Shown here in pieces: positions 23,186 through 33,530 of a stretch of 33,530 nt of DNA. Numbering within the stretch: position 1 is the first letter of the stretch; each line of letters starts with the position of its first letter. Both the position numbers and the translations under genes were made by a program. The notes under the pieces are model-generated. The model did no database searches and had not been told where the DNA came from. It saw only the letters and a list, made by a program, of their open reading frames with translations. Source of the stretch: Balamuthia mandrillaris (taxonomy: Eukaryota; Discosea; Longamoebia; Balamuthiidae); assembly GCA_031835245.1 (NCBI GenBank), contig JAVKOQ010000482.1, forward strand, positions 1 through 33,530, written 5' to 3'.

Positions 23186-24160
23186 TTAGGAGATGCAACG
23201 GCCCTCGAACATGACGTTCCAGCATCGACCCAGGGAGGTGGGGAAGAGCTGCGCGCTGCCAACGTGGATCCTGATGTAGTCTGGGTTCTCAATGACCGTT
23301 GCTCCCAAGCCATCCAACCACTCATCCAAGATGGAGTCCCCAAAGCCTCTGGATAAGGCATCGTGATAGTGAGCGTACAAAGGTACCCAAAAAGACAAGA
23401 TGGAACGACAGAAACGCAAAAACGTACTCTCCGAAGACTTCATCATACGGTACAGGACAGCCTCGACGCCTGACCACAAGAAGATACTTTATCGGGAAGA
23501 ACAGCTCCATCGGGACATAACGATCCATCTCGCAGGAAAGCCTGGCAAGTTCTACGAAGTAGCAGTTGCTCTGCAAGGGGAGAAGAAGGTTGCTAACATT
23601 GCTGTAACGATAGTTGTCAATCAAGTCCTTCAGAGCCATCTCGTCGTGGGTTTCGCAAGATCGCTCCGCACCGTCACGGGTTTGCCGCTCCTCCTCGTCT
23701 TCCTCGTTCACTTCACCTCCCGCCCAGAAGAAACCTTTTGAGTTGTGTGTATGATTATATTTAAGTTGGCGGTTTCACGATCTTGTTGGTCATGTTCTGT
23801 TGTTTTTTGAATCTTGCACCGTTATCATGTGCTGTTTTTTAAAAAAAAATTTCTTTCCTCCTTGCTTTCTCTCTTTTGTTGGCTCTTTTCCAGGGAAAAC
23901 AAACCCAGGGAAAGAAATGTACCTTCGGTATAATCCCAGTCGAGAATCTCTCTTGAGGAATACTGGGTGAATGGGTCGAGACCTCGTTCCTGCAATTTTC
24001 CCCTGAAGAGTTCTACCCACTGTTCCTTTCCTTTGAGCTTGTTCATATAGTACTGCAGATCGCTGAGAGACCTCATGGAGACATTCTCTGGTTCATCTGC
24101 AAGCGTTAAAACAGCGCAAGCCAGCAGGCAAAGGCCAAAAACGAAGATGAGAATCTTCAT
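23186..24160 (-). CDS. Secreted protein of unknown family
   Basis: Exons (complement): 23923-24160, 23428-23734, 23186-23348; 235 aa with consistent phases. The ATG at 24160 starts a signal peptide (MKILIFVFGLCLLACAVLTL, then ADEP), so the product should enter the secretory pathway. The mature protein has an N-terminal helical part (SLSDLQYYMNKLKGKEQWVE), an acidic stretch after GFFWAGGEV, the segment LKDLIDNYRYSNVSNLLLPL with an NVS sequon, and a C-terminal part with GFGDSILDEWLDGLG and WNVMFEGRCIS. Six mature cysteines could form disulfides. I recognise no family. The upstream flank has a TGACGTCA and CCAAT-type sites that may serve this gene or the divergent methyltransferase. Confidence 0.8.
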
Positions 24161-24349
24161 CCTGCGTTTCTGTTCAAATCTTTCTTCACCTCGGGAGGCT
24201 CCCTTCTCTGTGTCGTTGGCCTTCGTTAAATTTTTCTGCACTCACCACAAGTGAAATGACAAGGGCCACTTTTCGTCCAAGGTTTCCGTCCCGTTTTCTT
24301 GTTGTTCCCCTCTTCCTCTCAGCGCGTCGTTTCGCGCTTACAGAAACCC

Positions 24350-24409
24350 TATAAAAGGGAAGTAGCAAAAGAAAATTAGCCAATCAGATGCAATACTCCA
24401 ATGACGTCA
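24350..24409. promoter_or_regulatory. Promoter-like cluster: TATAAAAG, CCAAT, TGACGTCA
   Basis: TATAAAAG at 24350-24357 (plus), CCAAT at 24380-24384 and an ideal CRE palindrome TGACGTCA at 24402-24409, in the 690-bp spacer between the divergent secreted-protein and methyltransferase genes. Read on the minus strand the order is CRE, ATTGG, then TTTTATA, about 190 bp before the ATG at 24160. The direction served is not certain. Confidence 0.5.
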
Positions 24410-24850
24410 TAAAAATCCTTACATAGAAAAGGTGACATCAGTACAAGAAACGGCACAGTGAAGAAAGAAGCGTGCAGCAAAGAGGGAAGGGATGCATCCT
24501 GCCTTTGTTGGGCTCTGCGGGGGAGGGGAGGGAAGTATAGGGCAGGGAAGGGGACCAACCAATTTGCACTGTCCTTTTATCTTCCTTTTTTTTTGTTAGC
24601 TACCTTGGGTATCAGTCTTGTTTTTGACAACCCATCAAAAAGAAAAAACAAGAACAGTATGCTCCACCGGAGGGACTAACTACTGCCCACTGGAGGAACG
24701 GACCTGTGTTCGTTGCTTTCCCTCCCGGTTTTCCTGATGCAATGGTAGCGGTTGAGTTGGAGTCAGTCATTCCCATCTTTCTTCCAATCCATGCTGAGCC
24801 TTGCCACACCTGCGAGTTTTTTTAAAATAAATTGATAAGAGAAAGAAAAG

Positions 24851-25600
24851 ATGCAACAAGAGAGCCGCAAAGGGCAAGAGGAGGAGGTCCGACCACCACG
24901 GCCGACGGCGCCCACGGAGGGCATGCTGCGCAGCATATGGAACGAGTTTGCGCCGACGTTCGCGCAGGAGGCGCGGTGGACGGACCAGGTGGCCCACACC
25001 CTGGCCGCTCACCTCCAATTGGGCTCTGCCCAGCAGGCCATCTTGGAGATTGGCTCTGGCGCTGGTAACCACTCCCTCAAGATCAGAGCGAGTGAAGAAG
25101 ACAAGAAAGAAGAAGAAAGAGAAGAAGAACAAGAAGAAGAACAAGCAGAATGGAGAGATGAGTTTGATGAGATCAAGGAGGGGCTGCTACTTGATTTTCG
25201 ATTTATTTATTTATTTTTTTGATGAAAAATAATCAACCAAAGGTGGAGGCACGGAGATCATTTGCAGAGCAAAGCCGGAGAACGTTCGAGTGGTGGCTAC
25301 CGATCTTTCCACCGAGTTCATCGCCATAGGTGGGCTATAAAAACCTCTCTCCCACTGTTTTTGTTTTGTGTTTTGCAGCGGACTTGCTCACCGCTATGCG
25401 ATGGGTTCAAACAAGCAAAGAAGAGGTTGGAAGGCAAGGCGGAAGTGGAGTTTGTGGAGGCTAACGCTGAAAAGCTGCCGTTTGACGATGCTTCCTTTGA
25501 TCGTTACATGGCCAGCTTTGTTCTGTACGTTGCCTTCTTCACTCTTCACTTCCCGTTGGAGTTCACTCGTTCTCTGCTTCTCTGCTTCTCTGCTTCTCTG

Positions 25601-25639
<39 letters not shown>

Positions 25640-26630
25640 TCTCGCTTCTCTCTCTCACAAACAACAAACAGCCATTTAGTCACCGACCCCAAGAGCATGT
25701 TAGCTGAATGCAAAAGGGTGCTGCAACCAGGCAAAGGCATGGCCGCCTTCTCTGTTTGGGGTCGCAAGGAGCACAGCCCCCACTTCACCATCGTTCCTGA
25801 GGTGGCCAAGCGGCTCGGCATCGACCTCACACAAGTGGGAGGAGCAAAGCCAGAGATGCGTTCCAACTTTCACCTTGGGGATGACCCTGCTGCCCTGAGA
25901 CGCATGGCTTTGGAGGCTGGCTTCTCCAAGGCTTTCACTTGGTATCAGGTTTGATTCTCTCCTTTCAGCTTGTGTTCTTCTTTTGGTTTTTTGTTGTGTC
26001 GCTTGTTAACGAACCTCTTTCCAACTTAAGTTTGTACCAGTGGATGTAACGGATGGCAGAGGTTGGGCAGAGAAACAGATGCACTGCTCTCCCATGATCA
26101 TCAAGCTGATGCGAAATCTACCAGAGGAGAAGGCCGCAGAGTTCAAGAATGCTCTTGCTGACGCTGCTGATGAGTTCTACAACAATGGAAACGTGGTTGG
26201 AATGGTAATGTTGTTCTTCATTCACCTTTTTCTTCCTACTTCTTCGTCTTCTGCTTCTGCTGCTTTTTCTTCTTCTCCTTCTTCTTCTTCTTATTTCTTC
26301 TTCTTCTTCTTCTTCTTATTTCTTCTTCTTCTTCTTCTTATTTCTTCTTCTTCTTCTTGTTCTTCTTCTTCTTATTTCTTCTTCTTCTTCTTGTTCTTCT
26401 TCTCCTTCTTCTTCTTCTTCTTCTTCTTCTTCTTCTTCTTCTTCTTCTTCTTCTTCTTCTTCTTGTTCTTCTTCTTCTTCTTCTTCTTCTTGTTCTTCTT
26501 CTTGTTCTTCTTCTTGTTCTTGTTCTTCTTCTTCTTCTTCTTCTTCTTCTTCTTCTTCTTCTTCTTCTTCTTCTTCATATACAAGAGAACGACCAATGCC
26601 AGAACAACAGCAGCAGCAGCACTAACGTAA
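24851..26630 (+). CDS. Class I SAM-dependent methyltransferase
   Basis: Exons 24851-25064, 25243-25329, 25416-25524, 25672-25948, 26031-26204, 26586-26630; 301 aa, phases consistent. Motif I is ILEIGSGAGGGTEI, formed across the first splice junction; then the acidic-loop ATDLS, NAEKLPFDDASFD (motif II/III) and VLQPGKGMAAFSVWG (motif after the reductase-like strand). This is the UbiE/Methyltransf_11 layout typical of small-molecule methyltransferases; the acceptor substrate is unknown. The C-terminal part (GRGWAEKQMHCSPMIIKLM) is an added helical cap. The acceptor at 25415 was chosen over the better-looking CAG at 25380 because only it keeps the frame (TEFIAIAKKRLEG). The last exon is only 15 codons (Thr/Ala-rich) after a 381-nt TTC-filled intron, and is the least certain part. 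Confidence 0.9.
25586..25634 (+). repeat. (CT)n / TCTGCT microsatellite
   Basis: TCTGCTTC units followed by (CT)n in the methyltransferase intron 25525-25671, sense strand. Confidence 0.9.
26228..26576 (+). repeat. (TTC)n microsatellite with TTG and TTA variants
   Basis: About 350 bp of TTC units in the last methyltransferase intron (26205-26585), ending just before the acceptor ATACAAG. Poly-Phe and poly-Leu frames here are not real. Confidence 0.96.
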
Positions 26631-26930
26631 ACAAAACAGGAGGCGTTGTTCCTTTTGGCTTTGGCCTAACGCCACCACCCTTTTCGACGCCAGCCGACAA
26701 AACTTTTTATTATCGGTTTTTTTGTAACCCTAGATCAGCCCTAGATCAGAATGAGGGTTCGTAATGAAAAGAAATTTCATTTTATTTTCCATAGAAAATC
26801 TTCCCCCAACAAACGAATTTCCTACATTTTTTGTCGACCTGACAAACAGAAAAAAATAAAAACTCGGCCAACAAAGAAAGATATAAGGAAGGCCTTGCTC
26901 AGTGGTTCTCACACACGTACCAAACAGCAA
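26631..26930. other. Spacer upstream of CBS gene
   Basis: 300 bp between same-strand genes. Holds TTTTTTGTCGAC at 26827-26838 and a TATA-like TATAAG at 26882-26887, about 45 bp upstream of the ATG at 26931. An open frame from 26751 runs into the CBS exon, but its N-terminal part looks non-coding (Lys/Ile-rich, no conservation visible). Confidence 0.45.
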
Positions 26931-28097
26931 ATGCAAGGCACAATGAACGAGGCAAAGAAATGGATGGTCGAGACTCGGGTGGGTGGGCTATTTCCTGAAG
27001 GACGCGGCGAGATCTTCTCCGTCAACACTACCACTCCCATTCCTGAGGCTTTTAAGGTTTTTTTTTCTTTTATTTGATTTTGCATTTCGTGTTTGTTTTT
27101 TTTTCACTCACGTTTTAACACACACAGCTGTTGATTAAGCACAAGATCTTGTCTGCTCCTGTGTATGACATCGCGGCCAAGAAATACATTGGCTGGTTGG
27201 ACATTTTGGATTTGGTCACTCACACCATCAACGTCTTGGATGAGAGCGAGCTGATGGGAGGGGAGCTGCCTTTGGACGTGGAGTCCTCCGAGCGCTTCTC
27301 CAAACAGACCTGCGGCTCTATTGTTGGTTTGTTCTTTTCTTCTTCTTCCTGTTATATCTCTTTCATTTCATTCGTTATCTCATTATTTTTATTGAAACAG
27401 GGATCTCCCGTCGTAATCCTTACTATCCCGTTGAGAAGCGCGCCCCCTTGCTCAAGGCCATCGAGGCCATGGTCAAGTACAGGCTGCACCGCCTGCCGAT
27501 CATCGACGAGGAGGGCGACCTCGAGACGGTCGTCTCCCAGTCGCACATTGCTCAGCTGCTCCATCAACACATGAACGTTATGGGAGACCTGGCGACCGCC
27601 ACAGTGGCGGAGCTCTCTTTGGGGCTGAGGCAGGTCATCACGGTGACGGAGAGGAACAAGGCCATCGAGGCGTTCAAGCTCATTCATGAGAGGAACGTGA
27701 GCGCCATCGCGGTGGTCTCCTCCGGGGAGGAGGGAGCGGAGCAGCCTGCCGGTTCGCTCATTGGCAATCTTAGCGCTTCTGATCTTAAAGGTTTGCTTCT
27801 CTCTCTCTCTCTTCACTCTTCCGTTCCTCCTCCTAATCCTTCGCTTTACACCACAAAGCGGTGAGCTACAACGCGCACATGATATCAAACCTGTTCGTCT
27901 CGGTGAAAGAGTTCCTGGGCAAGCTCAACACGACCAAAGCTCCGATCTCTGTCACTGTCAACCACAATTTCCAAGAGGTGGTCGCCAAAATTGTGGAGAG
28001 CAGAATTCATCGCGTCTACGTGGTTGACAGCGAGAACAAACCGATTGGAGTAATCAGTTTGTTGGAAGTGTTGAGTGCCATCGTGGAAAGATTCTAA
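26931..28097 (+). CDS. Four-CBS-domain protein, AMPK gamma-subunit-like
   Basis: Exons 26931-27056, 27128-27326, 27401-27790, 27859-28097; 317 aa, phases consistent. Four CBS motifs make two Bateman modules: KILSAPVYDIAAKKYIGWLD, YRLHRLPIIDEEGDL, HERNVSAIAVVSSGEEG and ESRIHRVYVVDSENKPIGVI. Length and spacing match the AMPK/SNF1 gamma regulatory subunit, which binds AMP/ADP/ATP; the HR(L/V) sequences sit where the nucleotide-contact His/Arg lie in that family. An SDS23-like or other CBS-only protein is an alternative. The final exon lacks any extra domain. The start could also be the ATG at 26943. The stop is 38 bp from the NAA25 stop on the other strand. Confidence 0.85.
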
Positions 28098-28135
28098 AAA
28101 AAAAAATAGAAAGAGAAAGAAAGTGTTATTTGTGA

Positions 28136-31100
28136 TTAGAGTTGAGGAAGAACGGACGATTGGAGGAGATGGTTGAGATCTTTGGTGGCGCTTTGGAGGC
28201 GTTTGGAGGCGGTCAAGTAACTTTCAGAGATGTGACGGACAACTTCTTCTGTTACTTTCTGGATGCTCTGTTTAAAATTTTTTGTTTGCCGTTTATAATG
28301 TTTGTTAAAAGTGAACTCGAAAGAGAGAGAAAAGGGAGAAGAATACGAACAGGATTGTTGGAAGTGTTGGCAAGAAACTCGATGCCAGCAGTGGTGATGG
28401 CGGAAGGCAGTCTTCGTGCGATGTCACCGCTAACGCCGCCACTGCCTCTTTCAGCGACGTGGTCCAACACCACTCGAATGAGGGCCAACGAGCCGACTAT
28501 CGTTCCATTAAACTCTTTCAACGTTGCTCGTAATGGTTGCAGCTATTATATGTATTTTTGTGGTTAACTATTTAGTTTTTTGGGTTTCTTTTGAAGGAAA
28601 AGAAAGTTACCAGTTTTCCAACGTTTCCCTTTCTCTTCTTGGAAGGAAGAGCAACCAGCCACGTTTGCAACAGTTGGATGCTCCAAGTAAGCACTTGGAA
28701 TAGGTAGAAGTGGAGCAGAGGAAGTGCTGTCTGCGAGTCGAAAGAGTTCTCTTCTTCGCTGCCACCAGAACGGTTGGGGCCTTTCGTGATGGCCCCCTGG
28801 ACGTTGTTGCTCAATCCTTAAAATTACGATACTTCTCTTTAGAACTTGTTCTTAACCAGGATGGAAAGCATAGAGAAGATAAGGTAACAGAAAAGCAAGA
28901 TGAATACCAGTCAAAAGAGAGATTACTGTTGTCAATTTGGTTTGTGCTTCTTCAGCGGCTTTACTATCTCCTCCGCCTTGGTATAAAACATTCAGCGTCA
29001 CAAAAATAAACAGAGAGAGAGAGAAAGAGAAAGAGAGAATGAACAAGAACCTTCTTGTTGGAACGATTTAGCGAGGTTGTGGATGGATTGAGAGGCAGTG
29101 AAAAGATAAAAGATGTAGGTCCATCCCCAGTGATCGAATAGCGTTATATCTGGCGACACAGTTGATGCCTCCGTGCATGCTTTTGACGTTTCTGCCATAG
29201 CGTCCTTTATCTATATTCCGCATTCACATGAAAGAAAGGAATGAGAGAGAGAGAGAGAGAGAGCAGAATAATTGGAGAAAACAGAAGAAAGGAAGGGAAG
29301 AGAACCTTGGTTGCATCAAGAGTCTCGTCAGACAATACAACCAAAAGTGAAGCCTTTAATTCCGCCATCAATTGCTCCGCACTCTACAAGAAACGAAGAA
29401 GTTCAATGAATGATTGAAAAAATAGGAAAGACAAAGGTTTACTCGTACCACTGATTCCTTTTCTTGTTGTTCCTCTTTGCTGTTATTGCTGGCTTCTCCT
29501 TTCTGTTGTGATTTAGTAGAAGCAGCAGCTCCTCGTTTCTGTTTTGAGCCAGAAGAAGCTGACGAAGTAGCTTTCTGCGATGAAGCACCTGATTGCGATT
29601 CGGCTGGAGAAGAAGGAATCAACTCTGTAAAATGAACAGAAAGCAGCTTCGCCACCACTGAACGCGCTTTCAACCAATGAACTTGTTTTGTAAAGTTTCG
29701 GCTATCCACATCCGCGCTTGTAGCTCCGCTTCTTCCATCCAACACGTAAAAGTTCTTCTTCTCTTCTTGTTCTTCTTCTTTCTTCTTCGTATCCTGTTTT
29801 TCGTGTTCTCCTTCTTCTTCGATAGATTGTACCATCAACAGAATGTTGCGGTCTTGATTTGGAGATAAGTCAAGCATCCTTCTGGCATAAAAGTAGTATG
29901 CAGAAGAGGCTGTCGGCTCAGCACCGTTCGAACGATGAAACTTAGGAGGGAAACGAAGATACCAATCGGAGGAGAAGTATTGGACCGCTTTGTCTAACGA
30001 AGGATTGGATTGCACGTGCAACAACACTTCTTCGGTGACGGTGATGGCCAACTGTTGGGAGCGTTCAAGTCGGGATTCGAAGGAGAGAAACTCAGTTATT
30101 TTTTGGTAATTTTGGGAACGATATGGTCCTGCTAACAAGTCTGGTATCTTTTATACGAAGTTTCAATCAGAAAAAGGAAAGAGAAGACATGGACATTAAA
30201 AGAGATTTAGAAAAAAGCTTACCTCCTCCGTTCTAGCTGCATGGAACCTGCGAATTTTGCGACATATTTCCAAGGCTTCTTCGGAGAAGCCTCCATTGAT
30301 CAAAGGATGGAGGATGAGATGAGTGAGAGAGTCCAACTGTATGTGCTTTATATGCATCGAGTGAAACAGATCCTTTGCTCTATGCATGGTTCCTTTTTTA
30401 GAATATTAGATTACAACCAAATGGTTTTATGAAAAGGAGAGGAAAGAGAAAGAGAAATTACCGATACGAGAATAAAGGTTGATAAGCAACAACTTAGCTT
30501 GGAAGTTATGCTTGCTTTGTGTCAACAAGTACTCCAGCAATACAATTGCTGCCAGTAGATACTTTTGTTCATCTTTGAGAGAGAAGGGTTATGTAAAAGA
30601 AAGGCAAACACAGAAAAAAAAAGACAGACTGAAATAAATAAAGAAACGATAAAAACGGCAAGACATGAAATAACATAGCAAGCTTACTTCGGTGTCTATA
30701 AATATCAACCAAAACGTATGCAGAAAGCAAGGCCAAGTCATCGCCATGCCCGTTCTCAGTCTCCTCTTTCTTTGAGCCAATTTGAGTGGACTCCATGTAC
30801 AAGCTCCAGAGACGGTTGGCAAGCGCTTCGCCTTCCTCTCTAGATGCTGAGGTGATGATGGATCGATGCTGGTCTAACCTTCGGCATACTTGCTCGTAGG
30901 AACTCAAACTGTGATAACGATTCTCTTTCTTTGCCTTTGGTTTGATAGACAACAAAAACAAAACGAAAATATAAGAATATAAATGAAAATTAGAAAACAA
31001 AGCAAGAACGAAAGGAGACTAACCAGGTCTTCTTCCTCTGAAAGAACAGGAATGGCCTGATGAAGAGTTTCGCAGAACGAGGATCGCTCCTCGGGAGAGA

Positions 31101-32423
31101 GATAAGCGAGATAGCTTCTCATATCTTGATAGCAGCAGTATTTGTGCCCAAATCGCCGGAAGTAGTTCACGAGCAACGCTTTAAGGTTGTCACGTGATGG
31201 AATGATTCCAGCTGCGATAAGTCGATGCTCCAGCTCTATTTCTGCCAAAAATGGGCCACGACTGCAGTGCATCCAAGTTTAGAACAAGAACCCAGAATAT
31301 TAATAAAAGAATGGGACATAAAGCAGAAATAGCGAAGAAAATGACTTACCAATGAGAATACTTTTCTTGAAACTCGTGGAAGAAAGGAAGAGCATCATCA
31401 GTAATGCTGCCCTCTTGTCCTTTCCTCAGCTCAAACATTGCATTCATGTAACCTGTATAATAACCCCAATCATCCGGTCTGTTCATAGCATACAGAAGCA
31501 TCAGCAACGAGAGATTAAACCAACGAAGGGAAAGCAATGAAAAGAGAAAGGAGGAGAAAGAAACATGAAATTGACAAAAAAAGGAAGAAGTGAAAGGAAG
31601 GATGAACAAAGCAAAACAGTACTCTTTTACAGTCAACAGTTGCTTGTAAAGTTGGCTGCACTCTTCCCAACGTTCCAAGCGAGTGAGCAACTTCAACTGC
31701 CACTGTAGGTGGTCATGTGGCAAAAAAAGAGGTGCAACTGCCTCGTTGCAAATTTCCTTTAGCGCAGCTTCGTGCTTGTTTTGAGCCAACAAAACATTCA
31801 CCAAAAACAAAAACACTGTTGGAAAAACGTTTAAAAAAAATATGTCAACAAAGAGAACAAGAAAGACAATAGGCAAGAAAAGAAAAGAGAACCTGGCAGC
31901 TTTTTGGGAGGAGACTCGGAAAACTTTTTGCGAATCATCATCTCACAGAGGCTAAGCAACCTCTTGTTGTCGTTGAGAATGGTTTCCTTTTCTTTCTCGT
32001 CAGTTGGAGGATTGTCCTGCAGCTTGCGGAGAGCAAGCTCTGCTTGAATGTAGTTGCTAGCAATGGACCAGTAGTAATGCTTTTCTTTTTTAAAGTGTTT
32101 AAAGAGCCGGAGAGCCACCTGCGCATTGTTTGAAAGGATAAGCAGAGAAGCAGAGAAAAGAAGAAGATGAAGAGAAATACCAATTGCTGGTTTTTAAGAT
32201 CATGTTCACGCACGTAGGCGAAAAATACTTCTTCACCGAGGTGTTGGTTATTTGGCTCTTTTTCAAACAGTTTTTCTTGCAACAATGTTATATCGTGTAC
32301 TTTTTATCCATCGTGGATGAGAAGAGAAAAGCAAAGCATGAACATTGAGACAGAAGAGAGAGAGAGAGAGAGAGAGAGAGGTGAGTGTGCGTGTGAGTGT
32401 CAGAGAAGAGTGGTAACATAGAG

Positions 32424-32455
<32 letters not shown>

Positions 32456-33028
32456 ACAAGAGCGACAGTGAACAAAGAGAAAAGCAAGAGTGAGCGAGTG
32501 TGTGTGTGTGACAGAGAGAGAGAGAGAGAGAGAGAGAGATCAGTTTGCAGCTCACTTCCTAAATTTAAAAAGCGACAAGTGAGCGTTACCTTGGCCCATC
32601 TTTTTGAGTGCCACTTTGATGTAGTGCAGAAGGAGGTCCTCAAGAGGGTACTCCTGTTGCACCTCCTGAATGAGCTGATAGGCCTCCTCCCTGTCACCGT
32701 TCCGTTCCAGGGCGATGGCTTTCCAGGCTTTGCCCAGCTTGGAGTTTGGGTGCTTCTTCAGGTACGTGTTCATCTGCTTCACTGCACCTTTGTAGTTGCC
32801 CGCCTCTGAAGAAGAAGAAGAAGCACATGAAGAAGAACATAAAGAAGAAGAAGAACAAGAAAAGGGATTTTTTTAAAAAAAGGTTCCAATAATAAATCGC
32901 TTATGGCGAACAACACTCAAAAATTTGGATTGACTACAGTGTGTTTTGTTTTTTAAAAAAAATAAAAGAAGGGAAGAAGTACCCATGGTGTCCCAGACGG
33001 ACTGCAAGCGTCTTTTCTCGCTCAACAT
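28136..33028 (-). CDS. NAA25: NatB auxiliary subunit NAA25 (MDM20)
   Basis: Non-catalytic TPR subunit of the NatB N-terminal acetyltransferase, anchoring NAA20 to the ribosome. Seventeen exons (complement): 32983-33028, 32590-32805, 32181-32299, 31893-32118, 31623-31815, 31350-31478, 31024-31261, 30688-30934, 30462-30572, 30223-30392, 29449-30147, 29306-29383, 29051-29204, 28908-28976, 28611-28816, 28351-28542, 28136-28267; about 1074 aa (human about 970). TPR-like helices run from KGAVKQMNTYLKKHP to LTRLERWEECSQLY. The family hallmarks are EPDDWGYY, CRGPFLAEIELEHRL, YLLAAIVLLEYLL...LLLINLYSRIG and HIKHIQLDSLTHL. A Glu/Lys- and Ser-rich insertion in exon 11 explains the extra length. Junctions for exon 8 (30934 or slightly inside) and the exon 11 donor (29449 or 29443) have close alternatives. 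Confidence 0.94.
32348..32540. repeat. (GA)n arrays in NAA25 intron 2
   Basis: Three GA arrays (about 32353-32381, 32424-32455 and 32513-32539) separated by GTGTGAGT-type sequence, in intron 32300-32589. CT-rich on the sense strand. Confidence 0.92.
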
Positions 33029-33410
33029 GCTGAGAGATGCAAAACTTGGCGGTGCGAGGTGCAACAGAGAGACAAATCTTCGTCAGCGCTCTTTTTTTTG
33101 TGTTGAAAGCAAGTGAAGGTCTTGGCGGGCATTTTTTGCATTTTTTGCATGGCTATCATACTTTACGTTCCTTACATTTTTAGAATTCATGTCATTCTTA
33201 TTGTAACCTTCACCCTTTCAGGACGACATGAAAAGTTGGAGAGCGGAGGAGCACGTCATCCTCGTGCTCGAGCCCACTGCAGCAACTCCAACTGGCCTGC
33301 ACTCCTCTCTCTCTCAGCAGCTTCACTCTTGAGGCTACTGTGTTGTTTTGTTGGTTTGGCTTGTTTCATTTGTTTATTTTTTGTATTTGATTGTCTCTTA
33401 TGTTTATGTA
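33029..33410. other. Divergent spacer between NAA25 and the right-edge gene
   Basis: Holds the NAA25 promoter side. A coding-looking stretch at 33228-33335 follows a good acceptor (CCTTTCAG at 33221) and begins MKSWRAEEHVILVLEPTAAT, but it runs into a stop without a usable donor, so I did not call it a gene. Confidence 0.35.
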
Positions 33411-33530
33411 ATGGCTTGTTCAAACGGTGAAAAGAATGGACCTACAGGTGAGGGCGCCATCCGCTTTTGCGCCTTCTCGGTTCCACAGCTCATGGACGTG
33501 CAAGTCGCTGGGTATCTTTTCCTTGATGAG
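33411..33530 (+). CDS. Putative 5' end of a gene, truncated by the window edge
   Basis: Open from ATG 33411 to the last base (40 codons): MACSNGEKNGPTGEGAIRF and on through AFSVPQLMDVQVAGYLFLDE. Composition after 33448 is coding-like and GC-richer than the spacer. A consensus donor (ACAG|GTGAGG) at 33448 could instead end a short first exon. No family can be assigned from this fragment. Confidence 0.35.
   Translation, partial: MACSNGEKNGPTGEGAIRFCAFSVPQLMDVQVAGYLFLDE

Noticed and set aside
25381-25415. CAG acceptor at 25380 for methyltransferase exon 3
   Set aside because: It has the better polypyrimidine tract but breaks the frame; the AAG at 25415 restores the conserved AKKRLEG segment.
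26040-26630. Continuous 196-codon frame with poly-Phe
   Set aside because: The middle is a TTC-repeat intron between GT at 26205 and AG at 26585; only the two ends are coding.
33113-33430. 105-codon plus-strand hydrophobic frame
   Set aside because: Starts without a proper ATG context, and its composition follows T-rich intergenic sequence; competing frames at 33228 and 33411 look more coding.

Overview
This is nuclear DNA of a protist-like eukaryote. The genes are split by GT-AG introns of about 40 to 730 nt. There is a eukaryotic tRNA-Leu(CAA), TATA boxes and one AATAAA signal, and the gene set is eukaryotic: RhoGEF, TRAF7-like E3, CYP, AMPK-gamma-like, NAA25 and a JmjC oxygenase. A DYW-type PPR protein and an F-box/GCPW-repeat protein point to a free-living amoeba-like lineage (perhaps discosean Amoebozoa). 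That placement is inference only. I see no bacterial operon, virus-derived element or transposon.

Layout, left to right: a RhoGEF (DH-PH) gene embedded between membrane segments, minus strand, running off the left edge (1-3263); an intronless F-box/ankyrin-like gene (minus, 3499-4194); a secreted protein with an apparent 1-nt frameshift (minus, 4397-5199); a bacterial-type holo-ACP synthase with three exons (minus, 5790-6348), divergent from a DYW PPR RNA-editing factor (plus, 6739-8814); a TRAF7-like RING/zinc-finger/coiled-coil/WD40 protein (plus, 9166-12233); tRNA-Leu(CAA) (12381-12464); a FIH-like JmjC oxygenase (minus, 12955-14869); an acidic secreted protein with a strong TATA box (plus, 15796-16794); a small BRC-repeat-like protein (minus, 16947-17279), divergent from an M20D amidohydrolase (plus, 17623-19606); a nine-exon cytochrome P450 (minus, 19652-22706); another secreted Cys-containing protein (minus, 23186-24160); a SAM methyltransferase (plus, 24851-26630); a four-CBS AMPK-gamma-like protein (plus, 26931-28097); the 17-exon NatB subunit NAA25 (minus, 28136-33028); and the probable 5' end of one more gene at the right edge.

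The genes are ordinary, separately transcribed housekeeping or signalling genes with no evident shared pathway. Several sit as divergent pairs (AcpS/PPR, BRC-like/M20D, orphan secreted/MTase, NAA25/right-edge gene) or as a tight convergent pair (CBS/NAA25, 38 bp between stop codons).

The most distinctive feature of the window is its introns. Nearly all large simple repeats lie inside introns and are pyrimidine-rich on the sense strand. The exception is the PPR intron, which is purine-rich and carries a tandem copy of its own 5' splice site. Exon models were built by hand from splice signals, reading-frame phase and protein-family conservation. Coding phases close for every multi-exon gene except the frameshifted one. 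Individual junctions flagged in the entries remain uncertain.
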